A stretch of DNA of 64,000 nt from Rachicladosporium sp. CCFEE 5018 (GCA_002077045.2 KZ111141.1:232731-296730); one strand, 5' to 3'. Counted from the first letter of the stretch, positions 10,480-21,410 are shown. Notes: a model not told the origin generated them from the sequence alone. Numbers and translations are program-made.

Positions 10480-12897
10480 CTATATACCATTGTATACGAA
10501 TGCTGCCCATAAGATCGGGTCGCCTTTGTCCTGATTACCAGCACTTCTGGAGGCATTTGCCAGATCGATCACTGCTTCGTGCAGGGCGACAGCATCGTCA
10601 TCGCTCTGCTTGAGGTACTCGTAGAACTTTCGCAAGGTCTCAAGTGCTGAGCGCTCGTCAACTCGCCAAAGTGCACCGACTATGCCTTCGAAACCAGCAA
10701 GCTGAAGAGCTGCTACAATGTTGACGCCTTCATCTTGTTCACCTTCCACTCCGCTGTTGGCGGTGAAGCAAGCTGATAAAAAGGCTTTGCGCCCGCGTAC
10801 AGGGTTGGACTGTTTGATCAAGTCCACCGTCAGTGGGGCTGTCTTCCAGTCCTGGAGCAGCAACGTACTCTTAAAAGGGTTGTCAAAGTTTGTATCCCCA
10901 TGGCATGAGAACAGTATTCGCTTGATCTCATCTCGAGCTAAGATTGTCAAGACCTGCTCTGATGAGGGTTGATCAGCGCATTCGACACTGGCGAATCTGC
11001 TGCGCACGACTTCAATCTCGGCGTCGACGAGGTCTAAGTCTGGCCAATCTGGTGTCTTTCGCATGGCCACAATGGCAACTGTTTGTTCGTCCAACGATGT
11101 AGCCTGGTGCTCATCTAGCAACCTGCTGAATGTTCTGACGCTTGAGCTGTACGATGAGACTACCCTATTGCATACGTTTTTGTTGGTGTGCATTCCTAGG
11201 CCAGCGGCGTGGATCGGATACAACGCCAGGACTCCAGTGAGGATCCACTGGACACGAGGCGCCCGGCGAACATCTTCATAGGCCACTCGGTGCCCCAGAT
11301 CGTTCAGAACAGGCTCCGCAACTCGAGACCAAAGCTTCTTGAGCATCGCTGTCAAGTCCTTCCACAAGATCGCATACTGGCTGGACTGGAGATTATCATT
11401 GGCCAAAGCCTGTTGGATTTTCCAGCTCGATGTGGCGACATCATTCTCGCTCAAATGTGGCAACGAGATACTCTTGATACAGCCTTTGGACATAACTATG
11501 GCGTCGCTCTTTATGTCTGTGATGCTGATCACGACGATATCATGACTCCTGCACAGCTGCTTGCAGTCCTCCTTAGAGAGGAAGGTCCTCGGATGAAGCC
11601 CGCGAACAACGCATTGCTGACGTGCTTCACAATAATCGTCGTAGAGTTGCCTTCGAGTCGAATATAGCTCATCTTGCATGCTTGATCTGTAGAGTCGCAT
11701 CTTTGCATCCGCTAACCTGCTCGAAAGCGCGCTATCCTCTGATGACAAGGCCTCATGCGGTTGTGGCGGAGTCACTTCCATCACACCATCGAGCTCGTCT
11801 CCCTGGAATGAAGTTGCTATGCCACGTCCTTCCTCCAAGATAGCAAGGGCTTCGTAGGGCCCACTCCCAGCCGCCAATCTAGCCGCAGCGGCGTATCGAC
11901 TTATGCCATACATGCTCAGCAAGAGCTTTCGTCGATCATCGTGTATTGACATGAGCGCAATGTCGACTGTGAGGTGAACAGCCTCCTCCAGGAATGTACT
12001 GCACTTTCCAAGGAAGCCTGATTGCAAGGGTCTGGGCAACTTCTGAATGTAGAGCACGAATGTCATGCTATTCTCCAAAAGCGCTAGCAATCTTCGCGGA
12101 CGAATCTTGAACGCCTCGAGCATCATATTGACAGCTTTGGTACCGTACTCCTCGGTTTGGTCTAGACTGACAGCCGGGTCTTGTTCACAGCGGAAGCGGT
12201 AGGCTCGTTGGAGATAAAAGGCTCGGGTGGCTTTGCAATCATGAAGCTCGTCCAGATCATGCTCGTCGATGTAGCTTAGTCTCTGGCTGTTTGCCTTCAT
12301 TGACATTTCGAGATATGACCACTCGTTCAGCAGATCGAAAAGCGATAAGGCGGCCATCGCTTTGGTCTTGAATACATTACTGGCAACATCTGCTGACGTT
12401 ATTGAGCTTATCAGAAGCTCTGCATCCTGAGCAGCTCTCAAGGTAGTACGCAACACATCGATGGGGTCCTGGCTGACCAACGTTGCTTGAGCGTACAAGC
12501 AAGACACAAGGGTGGTTTTGCGTGAAATGAGCAGTTCTCGAGCAGCATCACCATCAAGCTTCCTAGTGTGACCAATCGAGGCTTCGGCACACCCGACTGC
12601 CTCTTCAAGATCTTTTTCAGAGCTAAATTCAGTGCCCTGCGCGAGGAAACAACGTGCACAAAGATCAGCAAATCCCGCACTCTGCTCGTGGTCAGCTTGA
12701 CCAACAAATTGGAACAGATCTTGGAGCATGAGAAGAGCGTCGCTGTTGAAGTCGTATTCGCTCGTCTTGTGATATTGTGCGTGAAGAGCTTCAGCGATGA
12801 CGAGGCCGTGTTTCATCCGATCTGGACTGTTCGGAGGCAATGCTTTCCACAGCTTGAGCCCTTCCTCTACCAGCTGGTTTTGAGTCAAGTTTTCCAT
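10480..12897 (-). CDS. CHAT-domain caspase-like protease with helical repeat N-terminus
   Basis: Single exon, 805 residues, ATG at 12897. The last ~280 residues form a CHAT domain (clan CD cysteine peptidase related to caspases and separase). The catalytic histidine is H666 in ILFSCHGD, and the catalytic cysteine is C710 in AFLSACFTA. Then come the family's typical GVNIVAALQLAGFEGIVGALW and a closing DPILWAAFVYNG. Residues 1-~500 are helical with TPR-like spacing but no clear TPR consensus; I see no P-loop or NB-ARC domain, so it is not an NLR itself. CHAT proteases in bacteria and fungi act as activated effectors that cut partner proteins. Its tail-to-tail neighbour is a probable gasdermin, making it the likely activating protease. 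The N-terminal repeats are presumably the sensing or regulatory part (inference). Confidence 0.88.
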   Translation of the reverse strand: MENLTQNQLVEEGLKLWKALPPNSPDRMKHGLVIAEALHAQYHKTSEYDFNSDALLMLQDLFQFVGQADHEQSAGFADLCARCFLAQGTEFSSEKDLEEAVGCAEASIGHTRKLDGDAARELLISRKTTLVSCLYAQATLVSQDPIDVLRTTLRAAQDAELLISSITSADVASNVFKTKAMAALSLFDLLNEWSYLEMSMKANSQRLSYIDEHDLDELHDCKATRAFYLQRAYRFRCEQDPAVSLDQTEEYGTKAVNMMLEAFKIRPRRLLALLENSMTFVLYIQKLPRPLQSGFLGKCSTFLEEAVHLTVDIALMSIHDDRRKLLLSMYGISRYAAAARLAAGSGPYEALAILEEGRGIATSFQGDELDGVMEVTPPQPHEALSSEDSALSSRLADAKMRLYRSSMQDELYSTRRQLYDDYCEARQQCVVRGLHPRTFLSKEDCKQLCRSHDIVVISITDIKSDAIVMSKGCIKSISLPHLSENDVATSSWKIQQALANDNLQSSQYAILWKDLTAMLKKLWSRVAEPVLNDLGHRVAYEDVRRAPRVQWILTGVLALYPIHAAGLGMHTNKNVCNRVVSSYSSSVRTFSRLLDEHQATSLDEQTVAIVAMRKTPDWPDLDLVDAEIEVVRSRFASVECADQPSSEQVLTILARDEIKRILFSCHGDTNFDNPFKSTLLLQDWKTAPLTVDLIKQSNPVRGRKAFLSACFTANSGVEGEQDEGVNIVAALQLAGFEGIVGALWRVDERSALETLRKFYEYLKQSDDDAVALHEAVIDLANASRSAGNQDKGDPILWAAFVYNGI

Positions 12898-13466
12898 TGA
12901 TGGCCGCAGCGGAGGACGGTGTCACAAGCCTGTCGCGTGCAACACACGGCCGGTAACATGCAGCAGTACATCAACGATTAGGTACGCCAACGAGAAGGGT
13001 AGTGACATCTGCAAAATGCACCAGTGACTGCCAGAGTATTGACGAGGTCATGTCGTGTAGAAGTGGTCTGCTACCGTGCTTGTGTCACTCGAACTCTTCA
13101 CGGAAGCTGCCATGCGCGGAAGCCGTGCAGCTGCGTTGGTCTAGGTAGCCAGACCTGGACACGAAGGCTGCATGCTCTAGCTGCAAAGCATGGGGGATGT
13201 GCATGTACCTTACCCTTTGCCCCTGGGGGATCTTGGATCGTCCTGCGATTGCCCGACTTGCGTTTGCGTCCGAGCTTTGTTGCTGGTTGACAGGCATCGA
13301 TGCACAACTTTATGTCGTGATGCAATTGTACAAAGCGCATTGTATGAGACACTGCAGCACACGTGGTCCCAGAGACGCAGAATCACACGAGACCTGGTGT
13401 CACTGCAGTAGTATGATGGAGTGAATCGGCTCATCAAAGTTGGCTTCTCCCCCTCACCCATCCAAC
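12898..13466. other. Intergenic, divergent promoter region
   Basis: 569 bases between the divergent CHAT-protease and MIT-protein genes. Nothing else is recognised; open frames on both strands lack protein-like composition. Confidence 0.5.
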
Positions 13467-15032
13467 ATGGCTGAAGTGGCACCCTTGACATCGGTGAGTG
13501 AACCAGATTATCTGTACGCGTACCTGCAGCTGAATGGCATGTACAGGCACATACGCATGCACGCAATGCGGCACAATCTACGAAGACGTCGCAGTGGGAG
13601 GAGGCTGCCCGTGAACATAGCCGCGCCGCATCAGATCTTGGCCGAGCAACCAAAGACACAGGCGACCACGAGGTTGGTAAACGTTCGAATGTCGAGGTTG
13701 TATATCGGATGCTAATTAGTGTAGGCTCTTCGCACGTTGAGACTGCTCGAAGCGCAACACCAGAAGCTGGCACAGATCATCAAGTCTCAGGCTACTGCGC
13801 ATGTTGCTGAAGTCGCCACCACTCTAGCCGAGTCGAGTACCACGAAGCCCCGGATCGAGGACCGCAAAGCATCCGAGGCCAATACCGAGAAGCCTGTTAC
13901 TGCGAACACGAAGCCTGCAACCAAGACCACATCCGCCTTGGCTGCAGCGAGATTGATCTCACGCACACGTGAATCATCGCCAAGTCTTGCTCGCGACATT
14001 GCTTCCAGACGTGGCATACCCCAGCCTAGCAAGGTCAACCTCGTCCAAGCTGCCGGAGGATCAGCACGGCAGACTTCTCCCGATGCTCGACGCCGTGCTG
14101 CTGGCAATGTGCCGCCTCAAATTCCCACGTCTGTGATGGAGAGCCAACGAAAGCTGCCAAGGAGACCTCACAAGCCTGATGAGGAGGACGGCTTCGCGAG
14201 CTTCTATAGCATCATCACGAATGGCACGATGTCAAAGCTGTCGTCTGTACTCGCCTACGCAGGACTACCGCTCACATCGGAGGAAGCGATTGTACCCGAA
14301 CCCGAGACTACACGTAAGGAAGAGAGGCGCACTGTCACCGCCACCAATGATCCCGACGTCAAGCGCCTGATCTCAAAAGCGGCTCTCAAGGCTGTCGAAG
14401 ATTCCCATCACGAGCGTGGTACGCCCGGTCACGTCTTCGGTCCAGCCGAAAGCTTCTACGTTGTGCAGACAGGAGGAGGCACATATTCTTACGCCGACAT
14501 CGCCAAAGCCCGCACACAGCTCAGTAACATCGGCGAAGACGACGAGGACTCCTTCGTAGACGCCCGGGAAGCTCAGGCCCGGCCGTCCTCGCCCCATCAC
14601 AGTCGCGCTTCCACCGCAGCACGCCGCAGCTCCTTCGGCAAAAACCGCACAGCCGAGGAACTCGAACTCGAAAACACAACTCTCAAAACAACGCTCGAGC
14701 ACCTCGCCTCGCGGCTGCAGAACTTCGAAGTCCACGCCCAAGACGCCTCGATGATGGCCATGAGCATGGCATCCCTGCACCACTCGCCTACTCAACCGCA
14801 TCACCCGCCGCAGCAGGATGCGGCGACGAGAGTAAAGGAGCTGGAAGCGCAGATGCGGGAGCAGGGCGAGCAGACAGTGGCGCTGGAGAAGATGGCGGAG
14901 AAGCAGGAGAGGAAAATTAGGGCTTATCATGCGAAGTGGGAGGAGTTGAAGAAGAGTGCCAAGGAGAAGGAGAGGGTGAGGAAGGAGAGGGCTGAGGGGG
15001 TGGGGAAGGAGGGCGAAGGTGAAGAGGGTTAA
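13467..15032 (+). CDS. MIT-domain and coiled-coil protein, possibly Atg38/NRBF2-like
   Basis: Three exons: 13467-13493, 13547-13672 and 13725-15032 (486 residues). Exon 1 is only 27 bases. Intron 1 is GTGAGT..ACAG; intron 2 is GTTGGT..GTAG with a GCTAAT branch. Splicing gives a continuous N-terminal three-helix MIT-like domain (~residues 5-70: AAREHSRAASDL, then EALRTLRLLEAQHQKLAQII). The middle is disordered, with a short conserved block GFASFYSIITNGTMSKLSSVLAYAG, and a motif ESFYVVQTGGGTYSYADI. The C-terminal ~130 residues are coiled coil, ending in a Lys/Glu-rich tail. MIT plus C-terminal coiled coil is the layout of Atg38/NRBF2, a subunit of the autophagy PI3-kinase complex, but MIT domains also occur in ESCRT-related proteins. 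The function is therefore a suggestion only; the gene model is firm. Confidence 0.78.
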
Positions 15033-15861
15033 ATGTTCGACACCTGCTGCCAAATCCTGCAATAGATCAGTCCCCTCGATATACAGCTGAAGTGGATCGC
15101 TCCTAACAAAGACGACCTGGGCTCATGCCTGTCACGGCACACTACCTTCACGTTATGCCTGGTTTAATGCAGAGACTTGATGCTACCTTTTTCACATTGC
15201 CCTGGCCTTTTGACCGGCGCGTGGAGAAGATGCACAGCAAATATGCACCTCAAGCATGGTGAGGTCGTCGCAATGAACGCTGCGAGTCGCAAGTCCCGAC
15301 CTGATACACCATCGCGACCAGATTCTCTAACCGTGCCGCGACACAGCACACGGAGATGTAGTGATCTCTGCTGCCATGCGGTACTACCACAGTATTTTGG
15401 AGAGAGACAATGTGATCCTCGAGATATGGCTCACTACCACACTCCGATGTTCCAGCCGCTAGTACGTCTACTTCATCATCCGAATACAACACTGAAGTCA
15501 ACCTGCCCGCCACGCGGCAGCCCATCCCGACTCGCGCGCGCCGCTAGGGCCAAACATCCGAGACGGATTTGGCTTATGGACCCCTGCAGATCTTGCGTCG
15601 TACCTGCATGGGTGGGAATAGTGCTGCATCAAGGATCCGCCACTTGCGTGGACCGTTGCCGGGTTGGTAAACATCTGCTTGTTTCCTCTACGTCCTGTCA
15701 CTCCTTGTGTGTTGGCGATCTGTACATACACCGGACTTACATTTGGAAACTCACACTCGCTAAGAGGAGAATACTGCGACGGAGAACACAGCATAGAGGA
15801 GCTCAGTGAGCGCATAACGGACCCGGACTCAACCCCGACAACCCATCTCTGCTTCACGACA
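15033..15861. other. Intergenic
   Basis: 829 bases without a supported gene. A 210-codon open frame at 15177-15809 has no recognisable domain, no typical start context and an Arg/Cys-heavy composition, and is taken as chance. Confidence 0.45.
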
Positions 15862-16960
15862 ATGGCCTCCGGTGGTCGCTACTACTCGCAATCCTACGAC
15901 CTGGTCGACAACCCTGCCAACAACAGCGCGCCCTCACACCCAACACCCCTCCCAGTGCACTCCGCAGTCAACGACGCCGACTACGAAGACTACTCGAACT
16001 ACCAGAAACACAACCCCGACCACGATGACTTTGACCTCCCGCCCCGGCCAGCCGCGCCGCGGAGATCGCAAGGCCGCGGCTGGTCCTTGCGGCGCAAGAT
16101 CGTCATATGGGGCGGTGTTGCGCTGTTGGTCATACTGATCATCGCAGCCATCGCCGGTGGAGTGAGCGCGAGTAAGAAAGGCGACGGCGACAACGGGCCT
16201 TGGACTTACGTGCCTTTCAAGACAGATGCGAAGGTCACGAGCGCGTTGGCTTTCGGGAACGGGAGCGCGACGAACAATATTCTAGATCAGGATGGGGTGG
16301 CAGGAAAGGATGAGTATGTGATGTACAGCGGGGATTGGAAGGCTTATCCGGAGAAGGACAAGTGGATTACGTTTGAGAGGTTGTATTATGGGAATCTGGC
16401 GAATATGGAGACGGCTTGTGAGGTCAATAAGGTGGGGAAGAATAATTCGTGAGTCGTCCTGCTGAAAGCCACGCAACAGTTGAGAGATTGATCACTGATA
16501 AGTGTGTGACAGACCTGCCGAGCAAAACGCAATCTGGGCCGCCGTGCAAGCCCTCGCAGCCCAATCCTTCGTCGACCACCGGTTCATTCTGGCAGTGATT
16601 CTGCAAGAATCCGCCGGCTGCGTCAGAGTAGGCGAAACCGTCTCCAACGGCCACCTCACACAGGTCACAAACCCAGGTCTCATGCAATCCCACAACGGCA
16701 CGGGCTTCAACTCCAACGCGCCCAATGCTAGCATCTTCGCCATGGTACAGGATGGCACTCAAGGAACGCAGCATGGCGACGGACTTGTACAGAACCTCAA
16801 CTACTACGGAAATCTGTTCTGGGCTGCGAGAGGGTACAACTCGGGCTTCATTCCTGACGAGAAGAACTTGAGTGCCGCGGGCGGGGCGACGGAGTGTTAT
16901 GTCAACGATATCGCGAATCGGTTGACGGGGTGGGCGAATGCCACGAGTTTGTGTCATTAG
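15862..16960 (+). CDS. Type II membrane protein with lysozyme/transglycosylase-like (SLT-fold) domain
   Basis: Two exons, 15862-16448 and 16513-16960, joined over a 64-base GTGAGT..ACAG intron; 344 residues. The N-terminal ~75 residues are hydrophilic and Pro/Asp-rich. One membrane helix (KIVIWGGVALLVILIIAAIA) lies at ~79-101 after a basic stretch, so the C-terminus should be outside. The outer part has FILAVILQESAGCVRV, with E228 in the position of the catalytic glutamate of lytic transglycosylase/lysozyme-fold enzymes. It continues NPGLMQSHNG, a MVQDGTQG motif and a final AARGYNSG. Similar fungal proteins are annotated as lysozyme-like; whether the target is bacterial peptidoglycan or a fungal wall polymer is unknown. 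The exon junction falls in the domain's first helix. Confidence 0.82.
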
Positions 16961-17343
16961 GTCGAGGGGGAGGTTGTGTTTGGGTGGGCATAGCGAAGGC
17001 GTTTATGGGGCGAGAGGACATCATGCGCTAAGCGCAGGGGCTGGGACGGAAATGTTAGTCTACGAGGGAGTGTATATCATGAGTACAGAGGATCAGAAAC
17101 AAGGCCTGTCTAAAGTGAGCGTAGGAGACCAAAGTGTGCATGAGTGGGGCACTTCACTCGAAATTCTGCCAGTCCACCCCGCCAAGGCGAGGACAGGTTG
17201 ACGTTACATGCACGCGAGCATCTTTGAACAATAGTGACCCGTATTTTGAAGGACAGTTCTCGTAGTTATACATCTACTCCGAGTCACAGATGTCTCCTCC
17301 TCGCATGCCCCCTCAATAGCGACTTCCACCACTCCCCGCAACC
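16961..17343. other. Intergenic
   Basis: 383 bases, 3' end of the lysozyme-like gene and promoter of SRP72. Nothing further seen. Confidence 0.5.
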
Positions 17344-19266
17344 ATGGCCTCCACACTCACCTCCCTCCTCTCGAAAAGCACGATAGAGGACCACGCCGAG
17401 ATCCTCTCCGCCGCTCAGAAGAGCATCACACAATCGAAAGGCGGGACCTCGGATGTCAACGCCCAACGCACAGCCCTTGTCGCCCTGCTAAAACTCGATC
17501 GCTTCGCCGAAGCAGTTGCTTTCGTCGACACCTACCCAAAGCTAAAAGAAGAGGCACGGCTAGAGTATGCCTACACGCTGTACAAAGCCGGACGACCAGC
17601 AGAAGCAGCGGAGATCGCCGCAAAGGGCTCAGACGGGGGCAGAGGATTGAGACATGTCGAAGCACAGTCACGGTATCGGGCTGAAGATTTCGTGAGAGCA
17701 CGAGAAATATACTCAAAGCTCAGCGAAGAGCAGGAGGAAGACGCGGAGGCAGATCTGCGAGTTAATGCTGGGGCGACGGAAGTGCAGCTACAATTCACCG
17801 GCGCACCATCGAAGAAGCGAAAAGTCGAGCGTGAGGATCTGGAGGCTTTTGAGACGGCTTACAACGCCGCGTGCGGATGCATTGCGCGCAATGAGCTGGG
17901 ACAGGCTGAAGTGCTGTTGAAGCGCGCTGAGGCGCTTGCAGGGGATCTGAGCGAGGCGGAGAGGGAAGCTGAGATCGGGCCGATCAGGGCGCAGAGGGTG
18001 TATGTGCTGCTTCGGCTGGGGAAGAAGGGGGAGGCTGAGGCGCTGGCGAAGGAGGTGAAGGCTGAGGCGCTGGAGGATGAGACGTCGATACATGTTGCGA
18101 GGGTGAATGGCATGTTGGCTGGGCGGAAGGGGGAGGGGAATGCGTTCTTGGAGGAGAGGATGCTGGGCAAGGACATCGAGGAGGATGGTACCGACAAGCC
18201 ATTCGGATATCAGAAGATCGTGCTGAACGAGAATCAATTTGCGTTGGATTTGGGCATGATGAAATTTGGAGGGTTGAAGACTTCGACACAGGCGGTGCTT
18301 GGGAAGCAGGATGCGCCTACACTAGATCGCAAGATCAACAGCTTGGCCGTGATCAACGCCGCAGCTCATGCGAAGGGTCAGAGTGGAAAAGAGGCGCTGA
18401 AGCATATTCTGCCATTACTGGAGAAGCGACCGCATGACGTTGGATTGCTACTGACGATCGTACAGCTGTATATACTGACCGGCAATGCGCCTTCGGCCAT
18501 CAACCTGGTGGAGAGATTCACCGACCGCCTGGAGCAAAGCGGCCACAGCGCAGACGACGTGCGCTACTCGCCTGGACTTGTGGGCGTCACAACAGCGCTC
18601 TACAATTCGCAAAACCGACGAGATCCAGCACGAGCAGCATTCGCCAGAGCAGCAGAGCACTGGCGAAGTAAAGGCAGCAAATGGCCGGCAGGTGTGGCAG
18701 ACCTCCTCAGAGCAGTCGGCAGCTCCCTTCTCGATTCCGAAGAACCCGAGCACCAGAAGCTAGCCAAAGCAATTTTCGCCGACCTCCACAAAGCCGATTC
18801 TACAGACCGCTACGCTACCGCCGGCCTTCTCGCATCCGGCTCAACAGACGCCGACAAATCATCCCTTGCACCCCTCCCCCGTCTCCTCGCCTCAATCGAC
18901 GCCTCCTCCCTCGAATTCGCCGGAATCGCCCCCCTCCCTTGCCCCACAGCCCAATCCACAAAACGCCCAGCTCCGACATCCACTCCAGCAGCGCCTAAGC
19001 CGCACAAAAAGCCCCGGCCTGGCAAGCTACCGAAGGACTACGATCCAGCTAAGACGCCTGATCCGGAGCGCTGGCTACCATTGAAGGACCGGAGTACCTA
19101 TCGACCGCCTAAGGGGAAGAAGGGCAAGGGGAGGCGGGATATGCTTGCCCAGGGCGCTGTTGGAGGGGATGATAGTAAGGAGAGTTCGAGGCCCGGGACA
19201 CCTGGGGGTGAGGTTGTGAAGGGGAAGGCGCCAGCGCCCGCGAAGAAGAAGGGGAAGAAGAAGTGA
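17344..19266 (+). CDS. SRP72: Signal recognition particle subunit SRP72
   Basis: Single exon of 640 residues starting at ATG 17344. The first ~500 residues are TPR-type helical repeats; an early segment reads TALVALLKLDRFAEAVAFVD followed by an EYAYTLYKAGR helix pair. The C-terminus carries the SRP72 RNA-binding region: a basic PGKLPKDYDPAKTPDPERWLPL block, then a Y-R-P-P-K-G-K-K-G-K-G-R-R stretch and a Lys-rich end. SRP72 with SRP68 binds 7S RNA and helps target nascent secretory proteins to the ER; the PERWLP motif is characteristic. Length matches fungal homologues. Confidence 0.93.
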   Translation: MASTLTSLLSKSTIEDHAEILSAAQKSITQSKGGTSDVNAQRTALVALLKLDRFAEAVAFVDTYPKLKEEARLEYAYTLYKAGRPAEAAEIAAKGSDGGRGLRHVEAQSRYRAEDFVRAREIYSKLSEEQEEDAEADLRVNAGATEVQLQFTGAPSKKRKVEREDLEAFETAYNAACGCIARNELGQAEVLLKRAEALAGDLSEAEREAEIGPIRAQRVYVLLRLGKKGEAEALAKEVKAEALEDETSIHVARVNGMLAGRKGEGNAFLEERMLGKDIEEDGTDKPFGYQKIVLNENQFALDLGMMKFGGLKTSTQAVLGKQDAPTLDRKINSLAVINAAAHAKGQSGKEALKHILPLLEKRPHDVGLLLTIVQLYILTGNAPSAINLVERFTDRLEQSGHSADDVRYSPGLVGVTTALYNSQNRRDPARAAFARAAEHWRSKGSKWPAGVADLLRAVGSSLLDSEEPEHQKLAKAIFADLHKADSTDRYATAGLLASGSTDADKSSLAPLPRLLASIDASSLEFAGIAPLPCPTAQSTKRPAPTSTPAAPKPHKKPRPGKLPKDYDPAKTPDPERWLPLKDRSTYRPPKGKKGKGRRDMLAQGAVGGDDSKESSRPGTPGGEVVKGKAPAPAKKKGKKK

Positions 19267-19680
19267 AACAGGGCAAAGACGTGAGGTTCAGGGAGGGTGT
19301 GCAGTCTGTGCACGTATTGAGCGACTGACTTTACAGTGACTTGCGACCAGTGCTGGCGGCTACGAGCAAGGGACACGATTGAGTCCGGCATCGCTCTGCC
19401 TGTGAGCTGTAGGTATGGCGTGCTAGCTGCGGCCGAAGATAGTCCGTGTAGAGCTGTAGCTACAGCATGCTATAAGCAGGTGTAAGTACCTTCGTACCTC
19501 TCTCTCACCTCGGATATGATACACTTCTACTTGGACACGAGGACCGATTGAGGTAGCACCAAGCATTACTTGAGGGGAGCTCACGTCTCAATTTCGGAGC
19601 GGAACCCGCAGTATATTTCGTGTGCCGACTTCATATCATCACCACTCACCACTACAGCGACCGAAGGCGCAGTGCGAACC
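19267..19680. other. Intergenic
   Basis: 414 bases between SRP72 and the dioxygenase gene, same strand. No additional element recognised. Confidence 0.5.
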
Positions 19681-20885
19681 ATGGCTACCCAGACCCAGAC
19701 GACGTCGGCGCGCGGCAAGACTCCTTTGCAGTATCAACAAGTCGCAGAGTCGACGCACGACTGTAAGCGAAAGACTGCGAGCGATAACATCCGATCAAGC
19801 TGACAATGTCTTCCAGTGGACTGGGCTGACCTCGTGACCCTCGATCTCTCCCACTTCGATGCACCTGGTGGCAAACAACGCCTTGCCGACCAGCTTCGAG
19901 ACGCGGTGCATAACGTTGGCTTCTTGTGAGTCTACTGCATACTCCAGTCCCGAACTGCTATTAACGATGGCACCCTAGCTACATCACCAACTTCGGGCTC
20001 ACGCAATCCCAGATCGACCGCCAGTTCGGCATCGCCAAAGAGCTCTTCGCCCTCCCTACCGAAGAGAAGCTGCGTCACAGAGCCGACCTAGAACACGGCC
20101 ACTACTCCGGGTACCGGCCGTTGGGGTCAATAGAACTCTTTCCCGGCCTCCGCGATAACGTCGAGATGTACAATGTCTTCCAGTATCTTCCGGAGCTGGA
20201 ACGTTCGCATCCACAGTTAATTATCGACCACCGCGACGAGATCGAGACCTTCCAACGCCATGTAGCCGAAGACACAGTGCAGAAACTCCTCACGCTCATC
20301 GCCATAGTCCTCGAGCTCCCCGAAGACGCCCTAACAAACGGCCACAAATACAACGACGTCTCCGACTGTCATTTGAGGTACATGATCTACCACGCCCGCA
20401 CTCCGGAGGAGAACGCCAAGTATGACAACCTCTACTCGCGCGGGCACACGGACTTCGGGTCTCTCACCTTACTCTTCCGTCAACCCATCGCGGCCCTGCA
20501 AGTCCTCATGCCGGATGGGAAGTGGAAGTGGGTCAAGCCTCTCCCCGGCTCTATCACAGTCAACATCGCCGACGTTCTGGATTTCTGGACCGCTGGGTAC
20601 CTCAAATCTAGCATACATCGCGTCGTTGCGCCGCCGGAGGATCAGGCACATCTAGATCGCGTAGGAGTCCTATACTTCTTGCGACCGGCGCATGATTTGC
20701 GGTTGAAGGCACTTGATAGTCCTGTGTTGGAGCGACTGGGGTTTAGGCAGAAGGAGGGTATGGACGGGATTAAAGCGGGGGATTGGGTTAGGGCTAGGGT
20801 TAAGGGAAACTTGGATCGGGCTGTGGAGGGTGGAGCGAAGGAGAAGGAGGTTATCAAGGGGGTGAAGGTGAGGTTTTATGATTGA
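19681..20885 (+). CDS. 2-oxoglutarate/Fe(II)-dependent dioxygenase (isopenicillin-N-synthase-like)
   Basis: Three exons: 19681-19762, 19817-19925 and 19979-20885 (introns 54 and 53 bases with GTAAGC/GTGAGT donors and CTGAC/TTAAC-like branches); 365 residues. The spliced N-terminus holds the family's LRDAVHNVGFFYITNFG motif, which spans the second junction and confirms it. The double-stranded beta-helix core has the iron ligands H220 and D222 (RGHTDFGSLT) and H277 (KSSIHRVV), with Leu/Val strands between. Such enzymes hydroxylate, desaturate or cyclise small metabolites; fungal members are numerous and the substrate cannot be predicted. The tail is Lys/Gly-rich. No biosynthetic cluster is visible around it. 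Confidence 0.9.
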
Positions 20886-21410
20886 GAGGTGGGAAGTGAG
20901 TTGTCCGATGTCTCAGATCAGCGGTGAAGCTATTCTAGACAACCGCGGCTGCTTGAAAACGTGCCACTCTACGCACAAGAGACAGCGTCTGAGTGTTCCT
21001 AGACCGCGAGAGGTTGACCAAGTCTCTCAATGTTGGTATGTCGCTCGAACCGCTGACGCGATTACGTCGATAGTAGCAGACAAGTTGTGTCGCACTCTTC
21101 AGAGAGTCGAGAGAAGACGAGAAGTCTGTGGGGGGAGCACGTGATCGCGACGAAGTAGTGCTGGCGTGAGAGAAGAGGGTGCAAACATGTGAAGACATGG
21201 AGGCAGAGATATATGCAGATGTTGTGCTATCACGAGCTTCGATTCCACGTGCATGCTGTGCGCTACACCCGAAAACTCCGTGCTATGCAATGCACATGCT
21301 GTGCCATGCTCATGCTCTCATGACCCGATTGAGCCTTCCCCTTGGGCCCTCAACGCCCTCGCTAATACCAACCACTGTACACGAACATGCCATCAAGAGA
21401 CCACCGCCCC
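20886..21410. other. Intergenic
   Basis: 525 bases between convergent genes. No supported coding sequence or element. Confidence 0.5.

Noticed and set aside
15177..15809. 210-codon plus-strand open frame
   Set aside because: Arg/Cys/His-heavy composition, no domain, no transcript logic; GC-rich DNA gives such frames by chance.
20785..20806. Telomere-like string (GGGTTAGGGCTAGGGTTAAGGG-type composition)
   Set aside because: It lies inside the dioxygenase coding sequence and encodes a normal D-W-V-R-A-R-V-K-G stretch; only imperfect units, so coincidence.
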